From Yponomeuta sedellus (Eukaryota; Arthropoda; Insecta; Lepidoptera; Yponomeutidae), in NCBI GenBank assembly GCA_934045075.1, contig OW203722.1, forward strand, positions 23,220,879-23,284,878: a DNA stretch of 64,000 bases, given 5' to 3'. The notes under the pieces are model-generated. The model did no database searches and was not told the DNA's origin. It saw only the letters and a program-made list of their open reading frames with translations. The position numbers and the translations under genes are program-made. The stretch's first letter is position 1. Every line of letters begins with the position of its first letter. Positions 1-10,100 of this stretch are shown in pieces.

Positions 1-370
1 GTCTTCACTCACTCGTCGTAACGAATCCTGTCGTCATCACCATGTCCTGAACCATCAGATCCCAGGAACCTGACTGCGCCTCCTCATCAGCGCCAGTCCC
101 GAAGTCCACAGCTGGATTCACCACTAAGCCTGAACTCCTGATGCAGCAGCTCCGCCCACGTAGCTGGTCTGCTCCCTGTATCTTGGTACCAGGGAATTTG
201 GCCTTCTCCGAATCCTCCCAAAACTGCGTCACCCGTAGGACGACTTCCGGTCTAGGTCTGAGCTAAGAACCTATCCGGCTCGAAGGACCATGTTCAAACT
301 CTAGATCTTTAGGTCGTATCGAGGGTGTACTGGTAATGAAACCAAAAGTAGGTACACAAGGGTTTATTGG
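1..370. other. Window edge, possible LTR-element remnant
   Basis: Moderately GC-rich sequence with no supported gene. Positions 273-290 (ATCCGGCTCGAAGGACCA) are repeated exactly at 53427-53444, which suggests both are fragments of one repeated element, possibly a gypsy-like retrotransposon. Confidence 0.25.
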
Positions 371-385
371 ATAGCTAACAATACT

Positions 386-610
386 TTTTTTTTTTTTTTT
401 TTTTAACCCTATAAAGGGCACCCTCCGGAGGACACGGGGGAGGGAGGTGGTGAATGCTCATGCATAACAGCACGGACCCGGCCGTGCTGCCAATGTGGGA
501 CTCACAAGAAGTGCGCCTACCCACTAAACACCACCTTGGGACTGGTTTTGGTCCTAGAGACCCCTAAACCCACATCGGGAGCGACCCCCCTCGAGGCCGA
601 GGAGGGCGCA
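386..610 (-). mobile_element. 5'-truncated poly(A) retroposon with TSD
   Basis: A GC-rich 225-bp insertion with an 18-T run at its left end (poly(A) tail in minus orientation), bounded by direct repeats CTAACAATACTT at 374-385 and 611-622. The poly(A) plus 12-bp target-site duplication is diagnostic of target-primed retroposition. The source (LINE 3' end or processed transcript) is not recognised. Confidence 0.75.
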
Positions 611-619
611 CTAACAATA

Positions 620-1050
620 CTTATTACAAATTATGCTTTTATACATTCAAAAAGAAATATGCACACTGCCATGCAGTATCGTATAGAGAGGGATATAAAC
701 CGACACAACGCCATCTCTTGGGAAATTTTAGAAACTACTTATTTTTATCTACAGATCCTAAAATGGTATTACGTTTATGTAATTATTATTTTTACACCCT
801 TTTATTTATTCTTTCTTATATATTAGTTTTTATATTTATCAAAACACGTATTTATCTCTAACAACATTTTCTATAAAAAAAATCTACGGATCGATTAGCT
901 TGCCGATAGCATTGAATTTGAAATTCAATGCCGATAGTAAATATTTACCCATTTACACAAAATAAAAAAAATTAAAAACTGAAACTTCGTCTTATGATAA
1001 CTAAACATCTACAATTTTCAGCTCAACTCCGTATAGATTTACTCACTTTT
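620..1050. other. AT-rich flank, nothing recognised
   Basis: No gene or known repeat. The only structure is a 23-bp inverted repeat at 908-930 (GCATTGAATTT, one base, then its reverse complement). Confidence 0.4.
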
Positions 1051-1195
1051 TTATCGGAAGAGTCCAACCAGGGTTCCGCTCTAATCTGCAGAGCTTAAAT
1101 TGTGGTGAGTAGAGATGGAGCTCGCGTCGTCGCGTCGGTAGCTTGTCTCTGACTGCGGACGAGTGCGCATGGTCGGACTCTTCTGACAAAAATCG
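1050..1195. mobile_element. Foldback MITE, degenerate copy (family of 23.4 kb)
   Basis: Shares the TCGGAAGAGTCCAACCAGG, CAGAGCTTAA and GAGCTCGCGTCGTCG blocks with hairpin elements at 23381-23597 and 58986-59152, and ends with an inverted GGTCGGACTCTTC. It is diverged and lacks clear outer termini. Confidence 0.6.
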
Positions 1196-1388
1196 AATAA
1201 GTGAATCTGGAATAAAGTTAACAATGTGTAATGCTTACAAAAGTAAATAAATATTTATATAAATATAATAAATCATAAGACAGCCTATATACGTCCCCCT
1301 GTCAAGCATCTTTCTGAAGCAAAACAAGTAATTATGTTGCGTGTTTATAGATATTTTATAAATTTATATACTTTTTTTACTTTTTTTT

Positions 1389-1500
1389 TAAGGTACTAGC
1401 GTGGTTGGAGTTCCATAGATAGTGGGTTCGAACCCCGGGTATAAACCAATAACTTTGTTTTCTATGTTACGTACAATAAAATCCTGAACTAACCTAACAT
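1389..1500 (+). mobile_element. tRNA-derived SINE fragment
   Basis: Contains a B box (GTGGGTTCGAACCCCGG) followed by the 'accaat...ttt..ctatgttacgtac' block of the tRNA-derived SINE family seen complete at 20087-20338. Confidence 0.5.
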
Positions 1501-1525
1501 TCATTTATTGTAAGACATTTTATGT

Positions 1526-1562
1526 GTTACCATAGTAATATTTATTGTATTACTATGGTAAC
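1526..1562. repeat. Perfect 15-bp inverted repeat
   Basis: GTTACCATAGTAATA at 1526-1540 and its exact reverse complement at 1548-1562, spacer 7 nt. It is probably the core of a small MITE. Confidence 0.7.
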
Positions 1563-1611
1563 ATATGAACGGATTCTATGGCGGTACCAAGGTTGCTGGG
1601 ACAGTTTGTGT

Positions 1612-1745
1612 AATACATAAAAATCTCGTGTCACCATGTTTCTTATCAAAACACGGTGACAAACGGTAAAACCGTTTCGATTTTACCGTTTGTCACCGTG
1701 TTTTGACAGTAAAGTCGAAACGGTTTTACCGGTTTTTATGATTTT
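1612..1745. mobile_element. Hairpin MITE with 26-bp perfect arms
   Basis: Arms 1646-1671 and 1681-1706 are exact reverse complements separated by 9 nt. The left flank 'aaaaatctcgtgtcac' recurs at 49383, where a related but less symmetric copy continues to about 49490. Confidence 0.7.
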
Positions 1746-1854
1746 TTTGTGCATTTGTTAGTTTTGAAAATAGGTCCATAATACCTATTCTTACACCTAT
1801 CAAAATAAAGGTTTACCGGGTCAGATAGCAATCTCAAAAATATTACCAATATAA

Positions 1855-2075
1855 TTTCCACGCAACACAATCACTTGTCCTAGGATAAAACCACAAACTA
1901 GGATACCCTATAATATGGTAACCAGCCAAGCCCATATAAACGTGGTTATACACCATTAGCACAATGTCATCAGCACAGATCAAGTGCGGCGGCTTCTAGT
2001 ATGACTGAACCCACGAACCCTGTCTTGGTAGTCAGCATGTTAACCGCTACACCAACGAGACAGTCAAACACAATA
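1855..2075 (-). mobile_element. Minor tRNA-derived SINE family, minus copy
   Basis: Shares the 'caatcacttgtcc..aggatac' and tRNA-like ends with 50390-50580, and partly with 11437-11655 and 51420-51570: a reverse-complement B box (GAACCCACGA) and A-box region at the right end. Confidence 0.45.
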
Positions 2076-2514
2076 CAAATACGTGAACAAGACGTGTGCG
2101 ATTGTTATTTGTCACTTTACTATCTCTAAGACATTACTTAAGGCATTATTTCATGAATAATTCATCGGTGTAACTTCCACAGTTCCTGTCCATACGCCAA
2201 GTTAATCGCTTCTCATATCAACTGCTGGCATCAGCCGACATGGCTCAATATTTGTTACATGTATAAGTTGTTGCGGACAGTTTCGCCTCCTTTTTACTAT
2301 TCTATGTCTTTACTGTCATATTTGTCAACCACACTGTCTCGTACCATTTTCTTGTCTACATTTTCCATTACATCTATTATTAGCGTTTTCCTTAGTTTCT
2401 CTTCAGTTTTCTTATACAGTCCACCCGTAGCTAACAATAAGTAATTAAGGGGTTCATGTGGTTTACTACCGCTACCACTGAAAAAGACTTGCGTATTTGG
2501 TTATCTGGTTATCA

Positions 2515-2690
2515 CGCTAACTGTAAAGGAAAACACAGTGAGGAAACCTTAGTGTCTGAGGGGTTCAAGGCCGCTTGAAATTTCCACTCAGCGGTGGGCA
2601 CGCTCAGTAACTAAGCCTCTCTCTCTTCTCTCTCTCTCTCTGAGAGAAAGCCAGTGCCCTGCAGTGGAACGTTTAAAGGCTGCAGAAAAC
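2515..2690 (+). mobile_element. tRNA-derived SINE 3' part
   Basis: Carries the 'gaggaaacc..agtgtctgagg', 'gagagaaa' and 'cagtgccctgcagtggaacgt' modules of the family seen at 20087, truncated at its 5' side and ending with a CT-rich stretch. Confidence 0.55.
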
Positions 2691-2707
2691 CAATCTAATT
2701 AGTATGT

Positions 2708-3042
2708 TAGTTAGACCTGAGATTTCCGCACTTAGCCACATAGATAGATAGAAGATAGAATATTATTTATTGTACACAGAAATTACAGTAACAGAACTTA
2801 TATAAAAACAACAACTCATAGTTGGGCCATTGTACGTAGCAAGCGCTGAGGTACGCTAACACCTTAGACACTAGGGTTTCCTTACGATATTTTCCTTCAC
2901 CGTCAGCGAGTAGTATTGCTACTATAATTTCACAAATGTACATAACTTAGAAAATAAAGTCATTGGTACATGCCGGGGTTCGAACCCACGACCTCCCGAT
3001 TGAGAAGCCGGCGTTCTACACCGCTCCGCTACCTCCACTCTA
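2708..3042 (-). mobile_element. tRNA-derived SINE with an internal insertion
   Basis: A minus-oriented copy of the 20087 SINE, including the reverse-complement B box CCGGGGTTCGAACCCACGA. It is flanked by TCTAATTAGTATGT (2694-2707) and TCTGATTAGTATGT (3043-3056), a 14-bp TSD with one mismatch. It is interrupted at about 2739-2816 by a (TAGA)n-headed AT-rich segment resembling a LINE 3' end. Confidence 0.78.
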
Positions 3043-3414
3043 TCTGATTAGTATGTCGTTGTGACATAAGAATAATATTTTTGTGAAAAGAACATTCAAC
3101 TATATCTTCTACTTTATAAAGCTACCAAAGCATACCCATACCACAGATTAGATAATAGTTACTACGTAACAGATACATCACTCCCATACATAAAGTGAAA
3201 ATACCTACGCTATAATAGCCTACAAAATTTTAATAATAATAACTACTGTTCACAGCGAGGAGAAATATATCATAAGTACCGCTCAAAGAGTCGAGATTGT
3301 GTTGCCCACCGTGCAACTCACGTGCAAGCGCGTCATCGTACGAATGCGCTAGGGTTGTACATACCTATGATGATTAGATTAATTATACTTTGTTGCACGC
3401 GAAACATTTAACAG

Positions 3415-3515
3415 GACATTACATAAGAAATAACATGTACAAAGGCGAGCTTATCTCTGAAAGAGATTTCTTCCAGCAAACCTTAGAGAGTCGGAGAAGC
3501 AGTAAAAAGCGGGTC
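3415..3515 (-). mobile_element. LINE 3'-end fragment
   Basis: The block 'acattacataagaaataac..gtacaaaggcgagctt..tctga..gagatttcttccagcaaacctt' recurs at 7905-8110, 11890-11960, 44460-44570 and 53870-53940 and in the opposite orientation at 39770-39870. It is a dispersed 3' end of a non-LTR element with no coding remnant. Confidence 0.5.
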
Positions 3516-3892
3516 TATATACGTGTACAAATTATACTACGTAAATATTGAATAACCTACCTAACTATGAAAGAAAGAAATAAACTACGTAAACTAAAAA
3601 TAAATACATAAATATATAGCTCAATGTTATGACAGAGATAGATAATGCTCTTTCAACCGCTTCTTAAATGTACCAGCAGTGGGACTAGCGCATATCTTTT
3701 GTGGCAGATGATTATTGCTGTAATAAAACGAATGTGTAAAATAACCATATTTATTTATTTGTAAAAATTTGTAACATAAAATGACAAGCTGGCTTTGTTT
3801 GAGTTGTTGGTAGGTAGATCAGGCCTCCCTATTATCTCAAGCCAATTGATCTGAAAAGCAAACATTAAGGTATCAAACTTAATTTTTTGTCA

Positions 3893-4029
3893 TTGTGGGC
3901 GATTTTGACCGCCACGTTTAATTCTGAAATTGGAATGGGTTCTATTTGTCCCTCTATATCTAAGAAGGAGGGGACAGACAGAACTGATTTTAGTTTTTGG
4001 ATTGGGCGTGGCGGTCAGAATCGACCACA
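3893..4029. mobile_element. MITE with ~23-bp terminal inverted repeats
   Basis: The left end TGTGGGCGATTTTGACCGCC and the right end (reverse complement TGTGGTCGATTCTGACCGCC) match at 18 of 20 positions. Internal GGGACAGA-like blocks are also inverted. Total about 137 bp, non-coding. Confidence 0.7.
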
Positions 4030-4079
4030 TTATATTGGTTTGAATTCGTAAAATACATAAATATTTGACTTCCATGTTT

Positions 4080-4680
4080 GTTGTCCATGTTTTGTTTCTA
4101 ATGCTTACTACGAAACACTAAAAAGCCATGATTCTAAATTAACATTAAAAACAAATACATACACGAAAAAGATGGGTAAGATAAAATATTCCAAAAGTAG
4201 TAATATTTTATCGATGGTAATTGCCCATCTTTGTCGTGCATTTATTTTTATTCACGACTCCACGACTTTTAGCAGTTGCTATTATATATTATTAGCGAAC
4301 TATTATAAAATTGTTATTTTTGTCATTTTCCATCATATTACGACTATGATTGTTGTGCATTTTTAAAATTTTCGGTATAGCGCAGTGCAGCCGTGAAAAC
4401 GTGACAGACAGAGACACTTACCCATAATAATGTTAGAACGGATGTGGTTATTTAGAATCAAAATTAATAACTCAACGAAAAAAAGCAGTTACCTTTGCTT
4501 ATTTTACTTTTATAGTACCTAGACCTACCTTATATTTAAAGATATAAATATAAGATTTCAAATATGTACTACTTACCTTTCTTCGTCTTTCGGCAGTGAA
4601 AAAAATGATAATTCTTCATTTGTTTTTTTACCTTTACACCCATCCACTGCACAATAATTAAGTGGTTTCGGCATTTCGAG
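4080..4680. other. AT-rich intergenic, nothing recognised
   Basis: No coding or repeat signal that I can support. Confidence 0.4.
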
Positions 4681-4810
4681 TAGTAAACGCGGGAATCGTG
4701 CGGTGAGAGCGCTCAGGCGGGCGTAGCGGCCCTTTGTCGGTTGTATCGTGGACGATACGCTGGGCGGCAGGTATATAACGCGTGACCTTGAGCGAGTGAC
4801 GGACGCCTGC
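4680..4810 (+). promoter_or_regulatory. GC-rich island with TATA-like motif
   Basis: About 130 bp of high GC in AT-rich surroundings. It holds a short palindrome GTATCGTGGACGATAC (4743-4758), and TATATAA at 4772-4778 with GC-rich DNA downstream. This looks like a core promoter, 2.4 kb upstream of exon 1, but no transcript structure can be seen. Confidence 0.25.
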
Positions 4811-5167
4811 CCATACCCTAATTAAAGCATAGGTATTAAAATCTTCGAGAATATTTCTGAAAAAAATCTTTATACCTACAATTCCTCTAAAAATCTTATT
4901 TTATTCACTGATAAAAGTGAACATTAACAGCACTTTTGATAACTTTTTTGGCCTATATCTCAATTCTGTACAACCTCCTTTCAAAAATACTCGACACAAA
5001 ACTCCTTTTGCGACGAATTCTGAAAAGAGTTAAAGGAGAGTAGAGTCACGTGTAGCCATCTAGTGTTAATTTACTCGTAGTAAAAATCTTCAAGAAAATT
5101 TAAGTTCTCGCGGTAATCAAATAATATCAATGTTTAATACCGCGTGAAATTAAATTTTCGATCACTC

Positions 5168-5450
5168 CTGATATCAACCCTCGTATGTCCCCACTGCTGG
5201 AGCACGGGTCTCTTCCTGCATCGCAGGGAGGTTAGGCCATACTTCACCACGGGGGTCAAGTCCGGATTAGTGGAACATTGTAAGACAGTGGCGGGCCTTA
5301 CTGTCAGAGGTTATCAAGCTACCCATTAGGCCTCTGGCATGGCTTAACGACTGCCATTACTATGATAACTGGCACCAACGGCTTAACGTGCATTGCAAAA
5401 CACGGAAGCGCTCGGAAATATGCCACTAGCGGGAGTTCGATCAATCGTTA
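5168..5450 (-). mobile_element. 5S-derived SINE, subfamily 1, truncated
   Basis: Body of the family (GTATGTCCCCACTGCTGG ... CCACCACGGGGG ... GCTTAACGACTGCCATTAC ... CCACTAGCGG) in minus orientation. It ends before the 5S-like head, so it is 5'-truncated. Confidence 0.75.
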
Positions 5451-5844
5451 CGACAAAATACTATTAAGAACCTTCTAATTGAAAAAACAAAATAGCAGCA
5501 CCGTTTTTATTTTATTTTAGGTATCATGTCGACAAAAAAAAATTGTGATGCCTGCCAGTATTTACTTTTTCTCTATGCAAGGAAGCTACCTCATTCTCAT
5601 TACTTATGGAACAGCCATACAACAATTAAGTTGTGATTTCAATTCTCCAACCTACGTCTAGGTATTAACCTGATAATACATGGCAACCCTGCACTAAGAA
5701 ACTGGAAGAACAACCTCCTGGTACCATAATACTCCCTGCAATACAAACTCCTTGTGCAAATAACTCCTCAAGATTTCATTAGTTGATTTTCGGCATCTTT
5801 TATCCTCGATGAATAAGAATAGAACAATATTTGTATGTAAAAGA

Positions 5845-6060
5845 ACCGACAACCGTTAGAGTAAACGTGTTCTTGAGTGGATACCGCGGCTCGGCAAACG
5901 TAGTGTAGGACGCCCTCCGACTAGGTGGGATGACGATCTGCGAAAAACTGCCGGCAGATGCTGGATGCGGCAAGCTGAAGACAAAACGCTATGGCGCTAA
6001 TTAAGTGAGGGCTATGTCCAACAGTGGACTAACATATATCCTGAAGAAGAAGAAGAATAG
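5845..6060 (+). mobile_element. RTE-type LINE 3' end
   Basis: Translates with frame breaks to the C-terminal reverse-transcriptase tail of RTE-clade elements (RPPTRWDDDLRKTAGRCWMR-like, then a variant of GYVQQWT) and ends with 'cctgaagaagaagaag', the (GAA)n 3' terminus. It is 5'-truncated and decayed. Confidence 0.8.
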
Positions 6061-6069
6061 AATGGACGC

Positions 6070-6950
6070 TAAAAATGTGGTACAAATAAATGTACTACAC
6101 ATTTGGCGTCCGATACATTATTCAGTGGATTTAATAGAATACTCCTATTATCACTGCTTCAAAACACAGTAATTTTCTATTAAAACTTAGTAAAGTCCGA
6201 ACTTTAGTATGTAAACAATCCGAGCAAAGACACAGGAATCCATTTCGGGCGTCTTTTATTTTTTTCGCATATTTTTTAATTTGTCTTGCTCACGGATTTC
6301 TTATCGTACAGCCAAGTACTCGGTCATACAATGTTCGTGATTGATATCTTTAGTGATTGGAACTTCTCGTAGAAATATCCAAATTCCACTTTACCATTCC
6401 TAAGGAACAAAGACCTATTTTGGTCCGTGTTTAAGACTAAGCTTTTGAAAAGATGTGACAGTTTTTGAATAAATCATATTTTTAATTTTTTTTCCAAATA
6501 TTCTACTAGATTTATAGAAATTCTTTCTCCAATGTTTTGCTTCACTTCATTTTAATATAAATTCTTATCCACGGTGTCAATTATGGCTGTCATAAAATTA
6601 AATGCGCGCTGCGAGCAACTTTGAACCTTATCAAAGTTTTTTTCAAAAACTCGTATTAACATTTGTCGACCGCAAATACTATTTCCTATCCTATCTAGAC
6701 CCATCACGAGAAAAACCAAAAGAATACCCCGCTCGTTTGCCACCATTCTAGTAATATCTCCAATTACCCAATAACCGACTACAATACCGCTTCCGACATG
6801 CCTCGCTTGGCACCCGGCCTCTTGCGCCGATGTCTGTTTAGTTTTAAAACGGACTCCGGACATTACACACGAGCAACCCTCTTACCACCACCTGTTACTA
6901 CGCACAGCTACATTCGTTAAACCACCTTGAATAAGTGCAAATAATTTCGC
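6070..6950. other. Upstream flank, nothing firmly recognised
   Basis: AT-rich apart from a GC-richer stretch near 6780-6860. The only ORF (6552-6863 minus, 103 codons) has no recognisable domain and is not called a gene. Confidence 0.35.
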
Positions 6951-7053
6951 TTTTGGAATGATTGAACGGTGATTTTTGTGCGCGCAGTGCAGTCGGAGTT
7001 TACGTGTTTACGGAGTTTCCTAGAACATGTACGTTTTGGGGTTAAGTTTTGTT

Positions 7054-7131
7054 TCAGTGTTGTGTTAGTTTCCTATAGGATGTTGTTGTCGACTGTGTTT
7101 TTGAAGGGACGTACCGTCTTGTGGCCTTGAA
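7054..7131 (+). promoter_or_regulatory. Candidate initiator and 5' UTR with uORF
   Basis: TCAGT at 7054-7058 matches the arthropod initiator consensus 78 bp upstream of the start codon; no TATA box is seen nearby. A 16-codon upstream ORF (ATG 7080, TGA 7128-7130) stops one base before the main ATG. An earlier ATG at 7026 opens a 13-codon ORF if transcription starts further upstream. The assignment is by motif only. Confidence 0.3.
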
Positions 7132-7168
7132 ATGTGGTGGCTGCTGAAACTGACGATCGTTTTGCAAT
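7132..7168 (+). CDS. Exon 1: start codon and signal peptide
   Basis: The ATG at 7132 opens MWWLLKLTIVLQ plus one base, and a consensus donor GTGAGT follows at 7169. The residual T joins GC of exon 2 to make Cys13, so the reading frame continues through a hydrophobic leader. The combination of start codon, hydrophobic core, strong donor and correct phase supports it as the true first coding exon. Two short upstream ORFs lie in the presumed 5' UTR. Confidence 0.72.
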
Positions 7169-10100
7169 GTGAGTGTTTCCTACGGTTTGTAATTGACTGC
7201 GTCAAATATTTTTCTTTTCATTCCATATTGGGTCGAGTTATTCATGCATACATTTGCTATCTCAGTCTTGGTCTAATCTATCCAAATATACGAATACGTT
7301 AGCCAGTGGTCGCGGGTTCGAGTCCCGGCATGGGTGGAATTTTCAGCCTCTAAATAGGTTGTTAATATTGTCCTTAGCACGGGTTAGTATATTAAAAGAA
7401 TATAATACGTAAACGTGTTTTCACAATACCACCATTAGGCAGGGTGTTGATTTGTGAATTTTAAAGTGATTCAGTGATAATTCTACTCCTTAGATTAATC
7501 CACTTATTCCACGAGATTTGTTATCCAGAATTAGTCATTGTCGAATTTGTTTTGCAAATGAAACGAATTTGTAGTACAGTACTTAGAACCAATTTTTGAT
7601 TTGAGAATTTGCTTTTTTCATTTGAATTTAACTGTAGTGCTGTCTCTTCGGATTTCCCAGAAAAGAGCAGAAACCGAAACTAATACCCGGTTTCTGAATT
7701 GAGATTTTTACTACGTAAATACCTAAGTAACGTTCTGTCACGCGCTTGTCTGAGAAATTCGAAGAATTACAATTAACTATTTACTGAGTAAAAATCTCAA
7801 TTTAGAAACTGGCCCTTAGTTTATTTGGTAAGTTAAGTAGAATCATTTTCAATTATTTTTAAACAAGAATTATTGTTTTTAAATTATAAATCATTGTTAT
7901 TATGATTAAAATTCTTTATTGCATAGAAAAATTACACATATTCGAATTTCGGCATGGGTGGAATTTTTACCCTCTAAATAGGTTTTTCAAATTGTCCTTA
8001 GCACGGGTTAGTGCATTAAAACTAAAAATAGTATAAATTACACATAGGCGAGCCTAATGCTACTTAGCATTATAGCTACCAGCTAACCCAAGTTTCGGAG
8101 AGTACCAACATAAAATGTACTAATCACTCATTTATGTCTAGATTGCATATGAAATTTATAATGGTGGGGGAATATTATATCATTATAACATAACAATAAA
8201 TAAATATGAAAAACAATCATCACCGCTTCCATATATTCTTCTTCTTCAGGCTATATTATGTAGTCCACTGATGGACATAGCCCTCCCCTATTCAGAGCCA
8301 TAGCGCCCTGTCTTCGGCTTGCCGCATCCAGCGCCTGCCAGCAGTTTTTCGCAGATCGTCAGCAGATCGATCGACCAGGAGCTCTATTTTTGAATCACTC
8401 GTCTCGCGTCGAGCGCTCGATTTCTACTGATTTTCGTTCGACATACGAAATTCCGTATTTTTGAATCACTCGACTGCAACGAATGGCGCACAGATACCTA
8501 CCTAGCGATAAATGTGAATTTGCTCCTGATGTAGATTGTAAATATTGCGATATTCAGTGTAGAAAATGAATTTTGAAGAATATCTAATCCTTAATGGATA
8601 TTTGGATTTAAAAATACGGAAAAACGAGATCATGCGACTTAGAAGACGAGTGTGACTTACGTCGCATTCGACGATACAATTTCATACGAGTGATTCAAAA
8701 ATAGATCTCCTGGTCCCGCTTCCATATATTAATGACATAAACTGTCACCCAAACAATCCCGAATTACCGGCTAAATATAACAGCTAACCACCCGATTGTG
8801 TTCTTCTTCATCATCATCAACCCATTATGTCCCCACCGAGGGGCACGGGTCTCTCCCCTGAGGAAGGTGTAGGCGATACTCCACCACGGGGGCCAAGTCC
8901 GGATTGGTGGAGGCTTGCAAGACTAGTGGCTGGTCTTATTGTCAGAAGTTTTCAAGCCGCCCTAAAACTTGGCTTAACGACTACCATCTATCGGCGGCAG
9001 CCGGCACCAACTGTTTAACGTGCTCTGCAAAGCACGGAATCGCTCGCAAAAATGCCACTAGCGTAAGTCATGGACGGTTTACCCATCCATGCACTGAACG
9101 TGTTCTTCTCACAGCAACATTATTATGAGTAATCCAGAGAGTGTGCCTGACATCTATCAGGACTCACTCGCATGCTTTAATTCAAAATGGCAAATATCCT
9201 TGCCTCCGATGTAATTTAATCGATTTCAATGTATTTTTTTTTATTTCTTCTAACTGTTTTTCGTAATTTTTTATAAAAAAATATTGTTTTATTTCTGATA
9301 CTCGGAAAGTTGCTTTGATCTGATAATTGGGTGGAAAATGCTGCTTCCCTCCATAGAGAGGGAAAAACTCATTCAAATGGAATGAACTTAAAAAAAAACT
9401 AATTTAAAAAATGCTGCGGCCATGTGAGTTTCTAAACAGCCAGCGTGAACTTAGCGCAAACTTCTTTGAGCGGAATAAGCCGCAACAATTTACGCCGTGA
9501 GTTTTAAAAAGTCGGCATAAATTGGCGGGATACTAATCTGTGACGGAATAAAAAAAAGGTAATAATCTTTTATGCTAAGATTTGAATATTAAAAAAGAGT
9601 TTTTATTTTTCTCATATTCAAAATGTTAAGTAGAGTGTTTAACACGGGTAAAAGAAACAATTCCTTCTCGAACTAAAGCCGCCCTCGCTGCGCTCGGGCG
9701 TCTAAATACCTCGGGAATTCAGTCTTTCGACCCTCGGTTAACAATCTACTATATCATGCTTTATGCACATGTATTAGTGTTATGGATTGAATTGAATGTT
9801 TTTGTCATTTCATATTTGTAATTTATGTCCGCAATACTGTTTTGTGCGTCTAAATGAACGGAGCGTGGCTAGCAGCATTGTTTTAAAACTTCTCGGGTCT
9901 TTATTAAAATAGTCCAGAACACACGATGCCTTGCATTTCTGCTGCGGACCGTGAGTTATGACAGCGAAAGTATTTATGGCCTTTGTTGTAGAAAAAAAAA
10001 CGTAGTGGTTTGTCCAGATGAAATAGAAAATAACGGCTGTCTGCGGAAAAATTTAAGTTGGCAAATACTCCGTTTGAGAAGCGATTAATATTTATGGTGG

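Noticed and set aside
6552..6863. 103-codon minus ORF upstream of the gene
   Set aside because: No recognisable domain, no splice or promoter context, and no repeat support; could be chance in a GC-richer stretch.
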